A stretch of DNA of 64,000 nt from Sabethes cyaneus (taxonomy: Eukaryota; Arthropoda; Insecta; Diptera; Culicidae): the NCBI RefSeq assembly GCF_943734655.1, contig NC_071355.1:19728268-19792267 (forward strand). The letters run 5' to 3'. A model generated the notes under the pieces. The model worked only from the letters and a program-made list of their open reading frames with translations, had not been told where the DNA came from and did not search any database. Below are positions 12,201 through 21,351 of the stretch, piece after piece. The translations under genes were made by a program, and so were the position numbers. Each line of letters begins with the position of its first letter. Within the stretch, counting starts at the first letter, position 1.

Positions 12201-15114
12201 CAACGTCCCCAAACTCAACGTGTCAGCCTCCTCGTCTTCACATTCGATAACAACTCCATACGAGAGTACGGTCTACACGATCTCCACCACGGAAGAACCG
12301 GTCACCTACGAGGGCTATGACAACAATACATGTCTTAGCAGTGCTTTGGGGTCAGCAAGCTGCCTGCGGACCACAATCGACGCTTGCTCCAGTCAGAAAC
12401 CATTCTCGGGCCAAGGCATGGGGAAAGATCCAAGCTCTGAACGGGTCATCATTTCGCAACCAACGAGATCCCCTCAGAATCTTAGTCCCATAACCGATGA
12501 CGACTTTTTCCTGAACGACGAAGTGTTCTGTCCGGGAACGGTCACAATAGAAATATCCCCCGACGATAGTAAACCTCCGTCGGACTTTGCGCTACCGCAG
12601 AAGTTCTCACGTAGTTCCAACAATTCCGATACATCGATCGACGATCTGCTGTCGACCTCCTGTGCCACCTACATGGAGGAAACAGTGCGTCGAAATCTCG
12701 AACCACGACGATTGAGCAACGAATCATGCAAGAAGTGTAGTCACAGTAGTCATTCCGAGGAAGAGACTAGCTCTTTCGGAACTGATCTAGATGGTACGGT
12801 CAAAATGGGTCTGCAGCAGAAACGCTGCACCCACAGTTCACATTCGGAGGATACTTCGATTGGTCTTAGCATTTCTGAGTGGTCTACCGGCACTAATACG
12901 GTTCGGCAGTATGCTAATCTCTCCGGATCGGACAGTTTGTCGGCCGTTTCGACCCATTCGGGTAACGTGAAGAGTGAAAAATCCAACCACACCAAGAGCA
13001 GTGTCAGTTCGGTGCATAAATCAACCGAAAGCTTGGACGAGAAAAGTGTGAGCCTGTCCAGTAACAATAACAAACGATTCTCGCTGGAGAACATATCCGA
13101 TGGTCCCAAGTACGAACCGTTCAGTAATTCGGACACCGATAAGTTTTCTTCCGGAACGAAAAGTGATGATACCACCCTCACCCTCACGGAGATGGCTCAA
13201 ACGATTACGGAATGGTCGACGAGTAGCAGCAACACGCTGATTGCTCAAGCGGAAGCCCTAAAACACATCGAATCCAAGGGTGAGCGACCCTTGACCCGGA
13301 CGACCTTCGAATACATTCCTCTGAAGCCACCAAAGATAGTGAAGAAACCCGTAACCGACGACAAGAAAACCATACCGGCCGTTCACATGAAACCAAAACC
13401 CAAGCAAGCAACCCCTCCCCAGATCGTGACTCCGGAGATAGAGGTTAGACCTCCTCCACCGGACTTGATCCCCCAAATAGTTGAGCGACCGGTCAAAATC
13501 CCACCCAAAATAGTCGAAATGATCGAAAAATCACCGAAACGAACAGCTTCCCAACCGCCACCAATCGTGGAGCAACCCCTCCCTCAATCTTCTACCACCC
13601 AGCTGGAATCACCGCCAACGGCGGAACCTGAACTCCTGGTGAACAAACGACGCACGCTGGAAATGATGTCCCAGCGTTACGTCAGCCAGGACTGCCAATC
13701 GGAGTCGGAACCCTTCTCGGAGCGTCTACCGCCAGCGGCGGTATTCGACATTGCATCACCTCCGTCGAAACCCCCTCGGGGAGACTCCCTCCCATCGGGC
13801 AGTTCGGTTCCGATGGTGGAAAAACCCCTAGCAAAGCATCACAGCTACGACGACAAAACTCTCTCCAAGTCGCAAATCCGAGAATACAAATCCACCAAAA
13901 TGCGTCACAGTCAATCATTCCACGAGCACCTGGTCTCATCGGATCTAAACAAAATCGTCGAAGAAAACATGGGCAGTTCGTCGACCACCACTCACAGCAG
14001 TGAAGCCACGGCCAGCACCGATAACTCCTCGCCCATGTTTCCCCGCCCGGAAAAGCTGGTCCGCTGTTCGCCTTACTACTCTAGCAGTCTAAGTTCGGAG
14101 TCACCTCCGATCCAACCGATGCAGCAACCCCCGGTTCAGAAACCCCCTCGGAAAACATCCATCCCGCGAAATTTGGCACCCAAGAGCCCTCCCAGTGGCA
14201 ACGACACCGACAGCTCGCTGGATTTCCGCCAACAGGACGCGAAGCTCCGTTCGCGGGGTTACCGAAAGAAGCGAACGGTTCCGCCGAAGAAAAGCCGACT
14301 CGATAATCGCCCCCTGGAACATCAGGAGAGTTCCGAATGCTCGGAGGGATACTTCCCGGAGATAGAATCCGGTGGTTCGGACGTTATCGATCAACAGCAG
14401 CAGTACCATCGCTATCCAGACTTTGAGGAGGAACTCGAACAACTGCCCGAAGATTACGAGGATGAAACCTATCGCGTGGAGGATGAGCGCGAAAGCAAAA
14501 ACGGAGGCGGTGTCTATCCGAGTGCGTCCTATTCGAACAAGTTCGAAGGATTAGACATGACGGAAAACGTCGACGAAATGGGTTTCCCCCGGTACGATCG
14601 ACTCGGTCACATAACAAACCCTAATCTTTACAAATCGGATACACCCTCACCACCGGTGAAACCGGTTAGGCAACGAAAGCGGCAGGTAAAGCGTGACGAC
14701 GGTGACGTTGAATATCAGGGCGTTCAGTACACGCCGGAAAGTGGCAGCTGCTCGGAAACGAAAGCCGGCCTGTCGGATGATGTTTGCTATTCGAGCGAGG
14801 ACAGCTTCGCCGCCGGATACCGGCATGCGATGGGCAGCTCACGGTACCAGAAAAACGTCGAAATCCCTTATCCGGACTTTTTGTCCGACTACGAGAATGA
14901 ATCGTCCTCCACTACGTGCTCGTACGCCCGCCGCATGGAGCACGATCGACATCGGTATGTGGAGCTGGAACATGGCGGCGGCGCCGCCCCCGAGAGATGC
15001 ACCGACTCGACCGGATTCGATCTGCGGGCTCTTCCGCCGCCAATCTACATCGAGGGCCAGGGTTTGGAGGAGGAGGACGAAGAGGAGGAAGAACTGGAGG
15101 ATAACGCAATCTAA
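3265..15114 (+). CDS. Giant disordered Ser/Lys/Glu-rich protein, single long exon, function unknown
   Basis: A single uninterrupted frame opens after a TGA at 3238 and closes with TAA at 15112-15114. From the first ATG (3265) it encodes 3,949 residues. The ATG at 3433 has a better start context (A at -3) and begins a more protein-like N-terminus, giving 3,893 residues, so it may be the true start; upstream exons spliced into this frame are also possible. I recognise no globular domain, signal peptide or membrane segment. What is visible (numbering from 3265): an acidic patch near 200-235; three SR[TN]SS[PQ][ED]S[RK] boxes near 744, 798 and 841; a PKS tandem repeat near 1233-1251; many K/RS[LF][DE] boxes between about 1880 and 2200; two SQ[DE]S[ED][DN]WP boxes near 2857 and 2905; two C[ST]HSSHSE boxes near 3157 and 3189; proline-rich candidate SH3 ligands such as RPLPKIP, SKPPR and QKPPRK; and an acidic C-terminus. 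This composition fits a phosphorylated cytoskeletal or membrane scaffold, but that is inference only. The frame lacks any stop over 11.8 kb, so selection on it is near certain. It could also be an alternative terminal exon of a larger gene. Confidence 0.88.
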   Translation: MVKFRILLACPILKVINVSNGLSLSLFYLRNDYRHHHHRIFVATGSVGLNHRLYATMSPSYTHRSHRYTTPPQQRRASAGPLGQPGDRSSSMGETTVSSTSRESVLSPAGIHIRRSSAAPAPGRMGPSGTNSSQSHHATLVLYNNTSTYSMSKSVSTGTDLSDDIADNIIYSDITDLYRRGQRSDRHVTVETMANGGGESASAAEDEEEIMDEVLDENVIRQTYVDDDEDEDEIDIRYATATQIKAMTIPSGPSAVTNVISNTVVSDDLYATVNRKCKTNKQQLPQSQPIQATTTAHHSGKHFSDEFIDDSIRNYNSHTNISSHVNASSVGQLNSTSGDMYAKSSAHFDEYYGANRYSDTSDYFSHSHSQPHYSHSPNSHSLATTITHKNGLTDDDERYSSAHPPPVHPRTSHSLPRASELSKIDSLDSSYSGGAGDPHFVGHHSLSNLPSSSKVTSDYLHYSTLLKNSDDGMNSKKTSSERLEYELSNANLYSTVQYKNDYGDQDDFEDEYVGGYPGGENGIEKDVWQRSTSCKELYDYNYDAAGRLDFTMLEREFLTSDRIDSPVTRYDDSRHSMYVQKNHSMDVSQEFLAADVKVYSSSYPGTTYNTIDHNSYKRQNGNFYANFEYGSQDDISHDSYELLEKSDDDIYCKVPGEAHTRSCSLDSGNYIPTDDESVSEHHQSHPLARFAKYRSSLENKSKSTADIDDLDDIFLMEDPRDLPREKLCVKSDGNFYKQLKKSMGSRTSSPESRSDYYESKLSKSSDSSKKSKDSVYHTDSNKKSRETLKSKSGSGFNSRTSSQDSRDSFGMDILLTKNYEMPTTTSKKAKYLSKRFDSSSRNSSQDSKSDYYDANDQAIELEDLESDEIYSRVKVHSHDNIPGEVGGVATKNAAGGTGFYDNQIYSSTFPSAQPKPAGKTTSNVTSISLQNVELDRNARSYSSYKSPDPVVPQAMPKPIDKQPPKATHIWPEEIEGLPTTISSESQRVDRTRAFRRKSDSENIFSFDKEKIESLTSSMNDETPTTAILVESKTTKTSPDYPLTPELLSEFDKQKIDSPHILPKQTRKEELMAKTHFEEYNPKLILDAPIPGVLTYTHATVERTKSDPNSLANRPRLGPNSRRHTLMHQKSIDLTPADSSEEEYLYKQIPSAPPLCKSHGSHFEIPHNYDMNIPAVELPPNGFEVPKSFFADYDRRMHKVLKDDIPYVLHKRHVMNGTAPSPGLQDKQHRYPKPKSPKSPKSPKSPKSPKSPKIETRDMATQKENTLRVKDDYELETTDNGQGFLFTQNIDLSKVDPVTLEVDKSSQTIQLTSPKRDITKKMDPLMLEQLNSKLSQIESDSATSSRTDSNPQKRLEPKPVELPYQIEKKNTELMVPKRVVKPRMAPVKTKTGKGKKNAKTRITSFSSDDESLDSDDVFGSAEAMPTKLEFSPPQSRKEIEPILKHESSKMASNAWARGQTMSSTEIEGSPPQCRKLAELESRYHQNANLQTHQMTSTELRRISERSFSIPSSEDEAKREESTKAYHKAENIPSPIIESIEIHRTDDEIYETAREDNSGFAKGGLKLKKLKEDGTLGTLTTTTTTRKGESKLSPSKTKLIEEMIDSSIVMRSKGHAPILFAHARLNLSEGSAFAALQRQKATQDSPTSGRRAKSLDTPVISLHKLPPMNAFSSKDDTVGYEEEAEVLEVKSLQKKDNIIEEELDESVHSCADAIVVTDPKATRKTSTIEEEVRMVKIDEDELELLDRLKYIEKIELQGVKIKEKRKTKTKLKSGDQLILEIPRYKFEPFSSGNSSIKTSPAISRASSVESTGKAKQKTDSGTQTPTGGATAVKQKCKSTSPKGSEKIPQPKRRASDEVKKTSANDILRTKSQESLGKKSSGKEKSKSLDKMELKRLGSKEKKSIEESELERARRKERQQKLYESAMKQTITMLSPVKDQLPQFPAPEDKISVKTEGDKIIIDAEVKSKPEDLVFIAKAPRKLDCGLAKISRSFEDQKSVEKLDKASRSFDDRSKSFDDHSDRSEHGTADDSSSLVIKSPTKLSKSQELKQQIEGSVVHKKIEGKSKSLEKKPEPQYLDIEYKTRSLDQNYIDHYGESNSPDSEGNSGHGRKQEVVKVDVHRPKAEPSESVRMRDRKSTDSDPKTSDHSRFDKGKSLDANLGNGKDKAPAIERRSHSQPDEFTGELDMQDIISERRTLDLMKRRSEERTLDYGSTVSDNDERKSFRQGSEESLTEVSDMRGDHREPYLPCRVPTIEYEEPSLEEDLEPEQQVEIKPSKKEIMGKLALERSRSDETTSWVTIASEEYTGTDGMGALEMAEETNGIKKIETQTTFEDIRDITMPESEVSTSDVTVIQTKSKSKSSADAKSFDRPLPKIPEKGKKDKSPPKEEPTPTEEDGTGKQASQRRGDFLRLSIERSRSSDTGSSRENENSPVRQDSSTPRGKGSLDEESSLSCSIARPLGISQDMDSMDHIKCHELREAMLKMEETEDVKAKKSSPTLEKQCPVDLGSGSELDVDTVEDRISRILQREESESSSDNGAQAQKPKVVKPIRATLMHKKVCRTAQPNEKQQQQTTAELKSGTLKLLSADGDRSSLESKSSLESKGSLGSFETESSSGSLGAAQRKGDLQQKEALSTWKPFPIESSGSSSVEENWIPPDQESYESFDIATETIELQRVVAPEQKESSPDEQKESDSDFQDELNDFPATFGYPEMTSTLGISINPVDIMNYSTSFGIGRTLSRISERSTNSEKSSAEDIEAEKSSLEDLSVQDESAISSEHQASLSSDLHSNSNQAYISDADRRTSAEMPDIPCDSAAAERLSEIYKNNVVKNGRFTVSNLGDDVKKRRDEKPNLQCMSAGGSQDSEDWPLPEIPYDSTPIERYDPNFIPPHPDKPYPKQHWAGSAATGHSQESDNWPTPPSSMLETPIVVENVQTFRVSEPQHPTQVMVESYTEPTGDDDSDPDYAEVPDEAPEPPRRDYRPANVPKLNVSASSSSHSITTPYESTVYTISTTEEPVTYEGYDNNTCLSSALGSASCLRTTIDACSSQKPFSGQGMGKDPSSERVIISQPTRSPQNLSPITDDDFFLNDEVFCPGTVTIEISPDDSKPPSDFALPQKFSRSSNNSDTSIDDLLSTSCATYMEETVRRNLEPRRLSNESCKKCSHSSHSEEETSSFGTDLDGTVKMGLQQKRCTHSSHSEDTSIGLSISEWSTGTNTVRQYANLSGSDSLSAVSTHSGNVKSEKSNHTKSSVSSVHKSTESLDEKSVSLSSNNNKRFSLENISDGPKYEPFSNSDTDKFSSGTKSDDTTLTLTEMAQTITEWSTSSSNTLIAQAEALKHIESKGERPLTRTTFEYIPLKPPKIVKKPVTDDKKTIPAVHMKPKPKQATPPQIVTPEIEVRPPPPDLIPQIVERPVKIPPKIVEMIEKSPKRTASQPPPIVEQPLPQSSTTQLESPPTAEPELLVNKRRTLEMMSQRYVSQDCQSESEPFSERLPPAAVFDIASPPSKPPRGDSLPSGSSVPMVEKPLAKHHSYDDKTLSKSQIREYKSTKMRHSQSFHEHLVSSDLNKIVEENMGSSSTTTHSSEATASTDNSSPMFPRPEKLVRCSPYYSSSLSSESPPIQPMQQPPVQKPPRKTSIPRNLAPKSPPSGNDTDSSLDFRQQDAKLRSRGYRKKRTVPPKKSRLDNRPLEHQESSECSEGYFPEIESGGSDVIDQQQQYHRYPDFEEELEQLPEDYEDETYRVEDERESKNGGGVYPSASYSNKFEGLDMTENVDEMGFPRYDRLGHITNPNLYKSDTPSPPVKPVRQRKRQVKRDDGDVEYQGVQYTPESGSCSETKAGLSDDVCYSSEDSFAAGYRHAMGSSRYQKNVEIPYPDFLSDYENESSSTTCSYARRMEHDRHRYVELEHGGGAAPERCTDSTGFDLRALPPPIYIEGQGLEEEDEEEEELEDNAI

Positions 15115-15520
15115 GCAGACTGGACTGCACGAACGTAAACAAAAGAAAAACACGCTAAGAAGCCTAACCGATCTCTCCCGAGTGCTGCCATCTGTTGGTG
15201 AGATTTTATACTGCATGTCATCGAGTGTGTGTGTGCGTGTGGGTGGGTTTGTGGTGCGGTCGTCGGCGGCACTGATACTACCCGAAATGGACGAAATATA
15301 ACATGAAAACCAAACAGAAAAAAAGAAGCAAAACAAAAAAAAAAGATTTTAATCCGAATCAACAACACTGGTTCGCAGTTAAATGTCGTTACATTGTGAG
15401 TGGGTTGAAGATTTTATTCGCTAACGGAAGGGAGACGCGTAAGTTAATAATGGATTATATTAAAAGAAACCAAAAAAAAATATACTCTAGCTGTTACATC
15501 AGTCTAACCAAAGTTTAACA
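15115..15520 (+). other. Probable 3' UTR of the giant ORF
   Basis: Sequence directly after the stop codon, with A-rich stretches near 15318-15345 and 15467-15480 and a short GT run near 15225-15245. I do not see a canonical AATAAA with a clear downstream element, so the polyadenylation site is not placed. Confidence 0.4.
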
Positions 15521-15849
15521 AAACATACCTAGATGAATAGTTTCCAGTAAGAATTTATAACGGATATAAGTAAGGTGCGTGCGCTGATTGGTGTAATGTA
15601 AAAATGTAGGTTTTTCACTTCATATGAGTTTTCATTTTTCACGGAATATTCACATTTAACCATTGTTCCAATATCTCTTACACTTCCAGAACGTTTAAGA
15701 GATGAAGACGGCTTCGTAAATTGGTTTATTTATTTACCAAGAAATATACTTTACTGTTGTCACATTCTAGTTTGTCTCGAAAAATCTCCAATTGGTCAGT
15801 AATTTTGAAATTTTGTTCACGTGCATATTTTATGGACAACGAAACAACA
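15521..15849. other. Gene-free AT-rich stretch
   Basis: No gene, RNA or repeat structure that I can support. Confidence 0.4.
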
Positions 15850-16580
15850 TTTAAAAACAACCACATAGAAATGACAAAAAAGGACAAAAGGATTACTCAA
15901 AAATAATTCAAAAATGAATCCAAAATGGCATAAAATTGATATAAATACTTTACATAACCAATACAAAAGTGACATAAACTACACAATATATTATACAAAA
16001 AATACACAAACAATGATAAAAAAGAAATCAAAACTGATATAAAAATCACACGAATAGGATAAAAAAATGACATAAAATAATAAACATATTGTATGAACAA
16101 GATATAAAAATCAGGGTGAGGGTAAGAGTTAAACACACTTTAAAAAAACAGATTTAAAAATCACCCAAGAATAGTACAAACAATTATTCAAGAATAATAA
16201 AAAATGGCACAAAAATACAGAGATACAAAAATCAATATAGAGATGAAACAAAATGATGACAAATATTATGTAAAGCTAACGCGAATATGAGCAAAGAATA
16301 ACACAGAAATACAATGAAAATTATGGAAAAATAATAATACAAAAATGGGAGACACAAAATGACACAATAAATATCCCAAAATTGCACAAATATGGCAAAA
16401 AAAAACAAAATGTTATAGCATAAAATAATAAAAGTCTTACTCAGATAAGATACAAAAATAGCACAAATATAATACACAAAACTTTGCAAGCATAATATAA
16501 TAATGCCTCAAAAATAATACGAAAGAGATACAAAAATCAACGTGTAGATGGCAAAAAATGACACAAAAACTACCAGGTAT
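15850..16580. repeat. A-rich degenerate tandem array (ACAAAAATGACATAAAAT-type unit)
   Basis: The plus strand is a run of short, loosely repeated words of the type acaaaaatgacacaaaaat, with very few G/C bases. The same vocabulary recurs at 20430-20900. The long open frames on the opposite strand here are composition artefacts (Tyr/Phe/Ile-rich). Confidence 0.7.
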
Positions 16581-16786
16581 ACAACCCTAAGGATTGTATA
16601 AAGGGTGTCGTAGGAGTATATCAGATCATCAGATCAACGACTAATGTAAACTGCATATTTGTATGGGGTCCCCCTTCTTAAAGAAGACAGGGGTCCTAAT
16701 TCACCCTAGAAAAAAATCATGCATGCATGATTTGGTTTGGTAGGAGGAAATTTGTATTTCATTTGTATGGGAGCCCCCCGCCCCAC

Positions 16787-17789
16787 AGTGGTCAAATTTT
16801 AAAAAAACGCGGACATTAGCAATTGGGTAAAATAGTGCATCTTTCTGCACTATTAGAGTGACCGTGAATTCACCTATTAGAGTGATACGAACTTTTGGTT
16901 TTTTTAAGTATTAATTTCAAAAGAAATTTTTTACTCCAAAAAGTTGCAGAACATACTAAAATAAGCAACTTTGCTGAATACATTAACTATCGATCTCTGA
17001 CCGGTTGCGAAATATAATGATGTGTTAAAAAGGAGCGCTTAAAATTATGCTCGATAACTTTGCACACGGTACTTTTGCTGCTTTCGAGTGTTCTACAAAG
17101 TTATTCAGCTAAAATACACATTTTCACTGAAGACTGTTCGCTAGGACGCATATTTAATAAGTTATAAAATAAATGAAAAAAAAAAATTTGCAATATTCAA
17201 AAAAAAAAATTCAGTTCTGGGCAGCTTCGCACAAACCAGACAACCATTAGGTGAAAGTACTATATTTTATCTATAAAAAAAAATTTCCATGAGGAGCACT
17301 CCAAAGGAATCTCAGAAAAATCAATTGAAAAATGTGTTATTTTTTGATAAAAATTTTTATAACTCATTAAATATGCATCTTCGTGAAAAACAGTCTTCAG
17401 AGAAAATATGTATTTTAGCAAACTGAATAACTTTGTAGAACATTTGAAAGCAATAAAACAATTGTGTGCAAAGTTATTGAGCATAATTGATTTGTAAGTG
17501 CTTCGGCGCATCATTATATTTCGTAACCGGTAAGAGATAGATAGTTACTATATTCAGCCAAATTGCATATTTTAGTATGCTCTGTAACTTTTTGAAGAAA
17601 AAATTTTTTTTTAATTATTTAAAAAACAAAAGTTCGTATCACCCTAATAGGTGAATTCACGGTCACCCTGATAGTGCAGAAAGAGGCGCTATATTTTATT
17701 ATTAAACTTCTCCGAAGACACCACCTTTGAAAAATTACGCATTCTTTACCCAACTGGTAATGTCCGCGTTTTTTCAAAATTTTACCACT
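16787..17789. mobile_element. Large foldback element, ~1 kb
   Basis: The left arm begins at AGTGGTCAAATTTT (16787) and the right arm ends with the matching AAAATTTTACCACT (17789). Long matching segments include CGCGGACATTA/TAATGTCCGCG, the 'cacctattagagtgatacgaac' block and the 'accggttgcgaaatataatga' block with their reverse complements at 17503-17690. Arms are at least about 240 bp; the loop is about 500 bp. No transposase is present. Diverged single arms of the same family occur at 43955-44135 and 45875-46000. Confidence 0.85.
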
Positions 17790-20429
17790 TTGCGCCCCTT
17801 TCTTAGATTTCATTTGCTTGACTATTTCTTGTAAACTTGTGTTTCATTTGTAGGAGAGCCCCTCTCTTCAGGGGGGAGGGGTCTCTAAGATCCTTCCCAG
17901 GCCCCAAAAACTCCTGCAGTATAGTAAACAAAGACGCATTCTACGTCAAAATGTCATTGCAAAAATAGCTCAGCCTAGCTCAGCTTGGGTAGACAGTCGC
18001 TAGTTGCACTCCATAATTGATCAAACCACCAGAATTGCCGATCGTATCAAATGACCGCTTTGTGCTTGGGAGCAGGGACGTAAAATGTACTGGTTGGTGG
18101 CCAAAATCTAAGGACATTTGACTTTATTTCTGGCGACCAGTCATGCGGCAGATTTCTAGTACACACGCACCGAGAAGAAATACCAGAATAACGATAACAT
18201 CGCCTGCTCGTCGTGTCGTCCACACTCCGGAGCGGCAGAGACACGCTTCAACATTCTAGGAGCACCATGCATGAAAAAAGATGTAGTGGTTTTTGGTATT
18301 CTCGTTTGCTGCTTCATTCGTATGCCTACAGCTTTTCCCCAAATAATGCGGATTCAAAGAAGAACGTTCCCAAAATTGAAAATGAACTCTACTGTATCTA
18401 TTCTTACAAGATCTTTAAAGTAGTGATCAACCACAAAACTGCAAAAATTCAACAATTTTCATTAGATAAATTTCAGGTGAAAAACGCATCAATAATTACA
18501 CCTTATTCTCTATCGCTTGTCCATACTGTTCCAGCTAGAACTGTAAGCAAAAAGCGGCGAATGCCTGTCACTTCCATACTGTGACATTTTCTTCGACTGG
18601 TCACAGTGAAAATAAGAATGTTTGCTTATTATCAACACAGATAGGCTCTCTCGATACAGAAACAATACGAAGCGACGGTATTGGCTGAGATTATGACATG
18701 GCGCTGCGACTGCATACTGACTAATGCACAGAAAAAATGTAACCGTTTCGGTCCCTGCTAGGGAGTAACCAGTATGACATTTCCATTGTCCAACTTTTCC
18801 TCTTTCATTTCATTTTTGTCTGACCACGATCAAATGTTGTACTACCACGAGGAAGAAAAGGAATATTAGTTCAACTCACGAGATAAAAAGCAGGTCGTTT
18901 TTAGAAGAACCATTGCGCGCATCAATTCGACTTGATGATTTTAAATTACACAAAATATATTAAAAAACTCATCAATCAAGTAGGTTATCAAAATTAAGTA
19001 CGTAGAGCTTCCGGGCAACCGACGACCACGGAATACAGGGGTTAGTTAGACAAAATGATCGGGACCAGCAAAATTTTGATGAAATTCAAACTTCTATCTA
19101 AATAACAAAAATGCAAGAAATAACTTCTACAAAAAAAGACATTTTTAGATGAAACCAGTTGCAATCGACGGAGTATTTTTTTTAATTTTTCTAAAATATT
19201 TCAAGATTCGCAGTATGAATATATATGAATATATGGTACTACCACCTGCCTTAGCAGACCATTCGTTCATAGCAATCAGCCTATCATGTCAAAAAGAGTG
19301 GAACATATTCTACGATTGGTCATGCTTCCCAACTCTTGTATGAAGGGCCAAAAAAGAATTGGTCCATAAGCAACATCACTTACACGTACCAGAGATTTAG
19401 AGAATCTCCTTCCAAGGGCTAAGTCACCTGAGTCAATCGTTGAATAAACCGTCTTAATGCAGAATGACTCCAGCAAGTGGGGAGAAGAGCACGCCTATTA
19501 TCCACGATGTGTTGTTAATCGGGCCAAGATTAACCCTAGAAAGTTGACTGTTTCACTCTCCCTAGGCCCACCGCTTCAAACAAGTGCTCTGATGGTCCCT
19601 CCCTCTTCCCGATTCTAGTTTATTTATGAAATGTGGTATATATGGGTGAAAATAGAACAATCTCACCAGCAGTCCTTCGAATGGAATAGAGTTGCGTCCT
19701 TTTAGTTTCCATAAGTGCTTCTAATAATTAATTTAATTTTTCTTCTGGCATCCAATATCCATGTGCATTATTAACACTCGTATTGGTCAAAGTTTTCACT
19801 ATATAGCAGGAAATGGTTCATAAGCTATTAGCAAGGCCGTGTGACTCCGCTGTCTGCCCAAAACCCCGGTTTTGAGATCAGGCAGCCGAGAACCACGCAG
19901 CATCGCACCTCCTAGCTTGGCTACTCAAAAAAGCGTTACCAGGTATGGCCACGTGGAGGCGCTAGGTAGGGGCTTGGTATGGCTAGAGCTATATTGGACG
20001 CTCCTCATTTGCCTTCCCCATTTCATACCCAAATATTTCAAGATTCGCAGTAGTCATTTAGTCAATGGTCACCGGAGATACTCGGGGTAGTCCAGAGGTA
20101 TGTCAAAAACTGATTTTTTTTCATTGCTGGTATCTTTTTCTGTCGTGGAAAATTATTATTATTCATATTTCATCCCGAAACTAGATTTAATTTCCAGTCA
20201 AGAAAGGAGAAAAGAGACCGAAAATCCGGCGAGAAACAACCGAGGTATGACCATTGCAATGAAATCAGTTCTGGAAATGATGCCAGTGATGTCCTATCTT
20301 TATGGCCATTTTAAAACATGACCGAAACCATACCAATATATTGAAATCCATCAATCATTCAAAAATTAACGAGGGTTGAAAATCCCGTAGTTTGACAACT
20401 TATATTGATATGGCTTCGGATATTTCCTA
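17790..20429. other. Gene-free region with diffuse repeat debris
   Basis: No coding region supported. Short segments look repeat-derived: 17968-18032 is shared, diverged, with 38403-38480 (both contain a TTGCACTCC... block after a 'gctcagcttgggtagac'-like lead), and 19520-20080 contains GC-richer blocks reminiscent of LINE untranslated sequence. I cannot assign them to a family. Confidence 0.4.
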
Positions 20430-20900
20430 AAACGACAAAAAAAGTGTTCAAAACTAACACCAATAAAACCAAAAAATTAAACAAAAATATGAAAATGATC
20501 CGATAATATATGAAACTTGCACAAATATGAATCAAACCATAAAATATGTAATAACACTAAATGGCTAAATATTAAAAATATAACAACAACAGGATACAAA
20601 ACTGACACAAAAACGATTAAAAATAACAGAAATTACCCCAAATTAGTACAAAAATGACGCAAAATGAAGAACCATAAGAATTCAACTGCATAAAAATTAC
20701 ATAGACGACTAGCCGATATAAAAAGAATACAAAAATGATTCATTAATGACATGAAAATTGCTCCTAAATGGTACAAAAACAGCACTAAAAGATAGATAAA
20801 ATACTATAAAAACAACCCAAAAAAGTTAAAATTCACAATACGACACAAGTATCACAAAAATAAGATCAAAAATTTCAAAATTATCGTTCAAAATAAGCCA
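20430..20900. repeat. Second A-rich degenerate array
   Basis: Same short-word composition as 15850-16580 (acaaaaatgacgcaaaatg-type words on the plus strand, almost no G/C). Probably the same class of low-complexity satellite. No coding content. Confidence 0.6.
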
Positions 20901-21080
20901 AAAAGTCTTAAAATTTCAGGAAAGTTTTTGTACGTGACCACATTAAATGGACCTAAAATCGGAAACATTATTTAAAAACACGAGAGTATTTCGAAAGTAT
21001 TCCTAGAAGACATTAAGAGAAATTTTCCAATTTCTCGGCCATCGCTTATTTAAAAAATTAATAACTTTTGAATTGCTCAG

Positions 21081-21203
21081 GGGTCAGTCCCGGCGTAGTG
21101 GTTAGCATTCACGCCTCTCACGCCGAGGACCCGGGTTCAAATCCCAACCCCGCAGAAGTCACGAATGGCATAAGCTGTTAAAGTGACTATAAACAAAAAA
21201 AAA
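21081..21203 (+). mobile_element. Short SINE with a tRNA-Glu-like head
   Basis: A pol III promoter-like head has an A box TAGTGGTTAGC (21096-21106) and a B box GGTTCAAATCC (21134-21144) separated by a CTCTCA anticodon-loop-like segment that matches tRNA-Glu(CTC) layout. The 5' and 3' ends do not pair into an acceptor stem, so this is not a working tRNA. A short body follows, ending in an A-rich tail at 21190-21203. Imperfect TTGAATxxCTCAGG-like sequence flanks it and may be a decayed target duplication. Confidence 0.7.
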
Positions 21204-21351
21204 CTCTTGAATCAGGCATCTTAGAACACTAAGGAATAATATTATCCGGAAGTTTTTTTTTGCAAATTTGTTCTCGACGGTGGAAAACTGCAAAGTAAAG
21301 TTGGAAAAACTGTGTTCTGCCTTATGGGGTGCGTGACGTTGGACATACAGA

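Noticed and set aside
12750..13187. 145-codon minus-strand frame in the giant ORF
   Set aside because: Also a shadow frame; no domain and it lies wholly within the plus-strand coding sequence.
15897..16489. Possible membrane protein frames (Tyr/Phe/Ile-rich) on the minus strand
   Set aside because: Composition artefact of an A-rich repeat array; no start context and no conservation signal.
18213..18584. 123-codon plus-strand frame as a gene
   Set aside because: No recognisable domain, poor composition for a protein, and within repeat-like sequence; too weak to annotate.
21081..21153. Functional tRNA-Glu gene
   Set aside because: A and B boxes are good but acceptor and T stems do not pair, and the sequence runs into a SINE-like A-tailed body.
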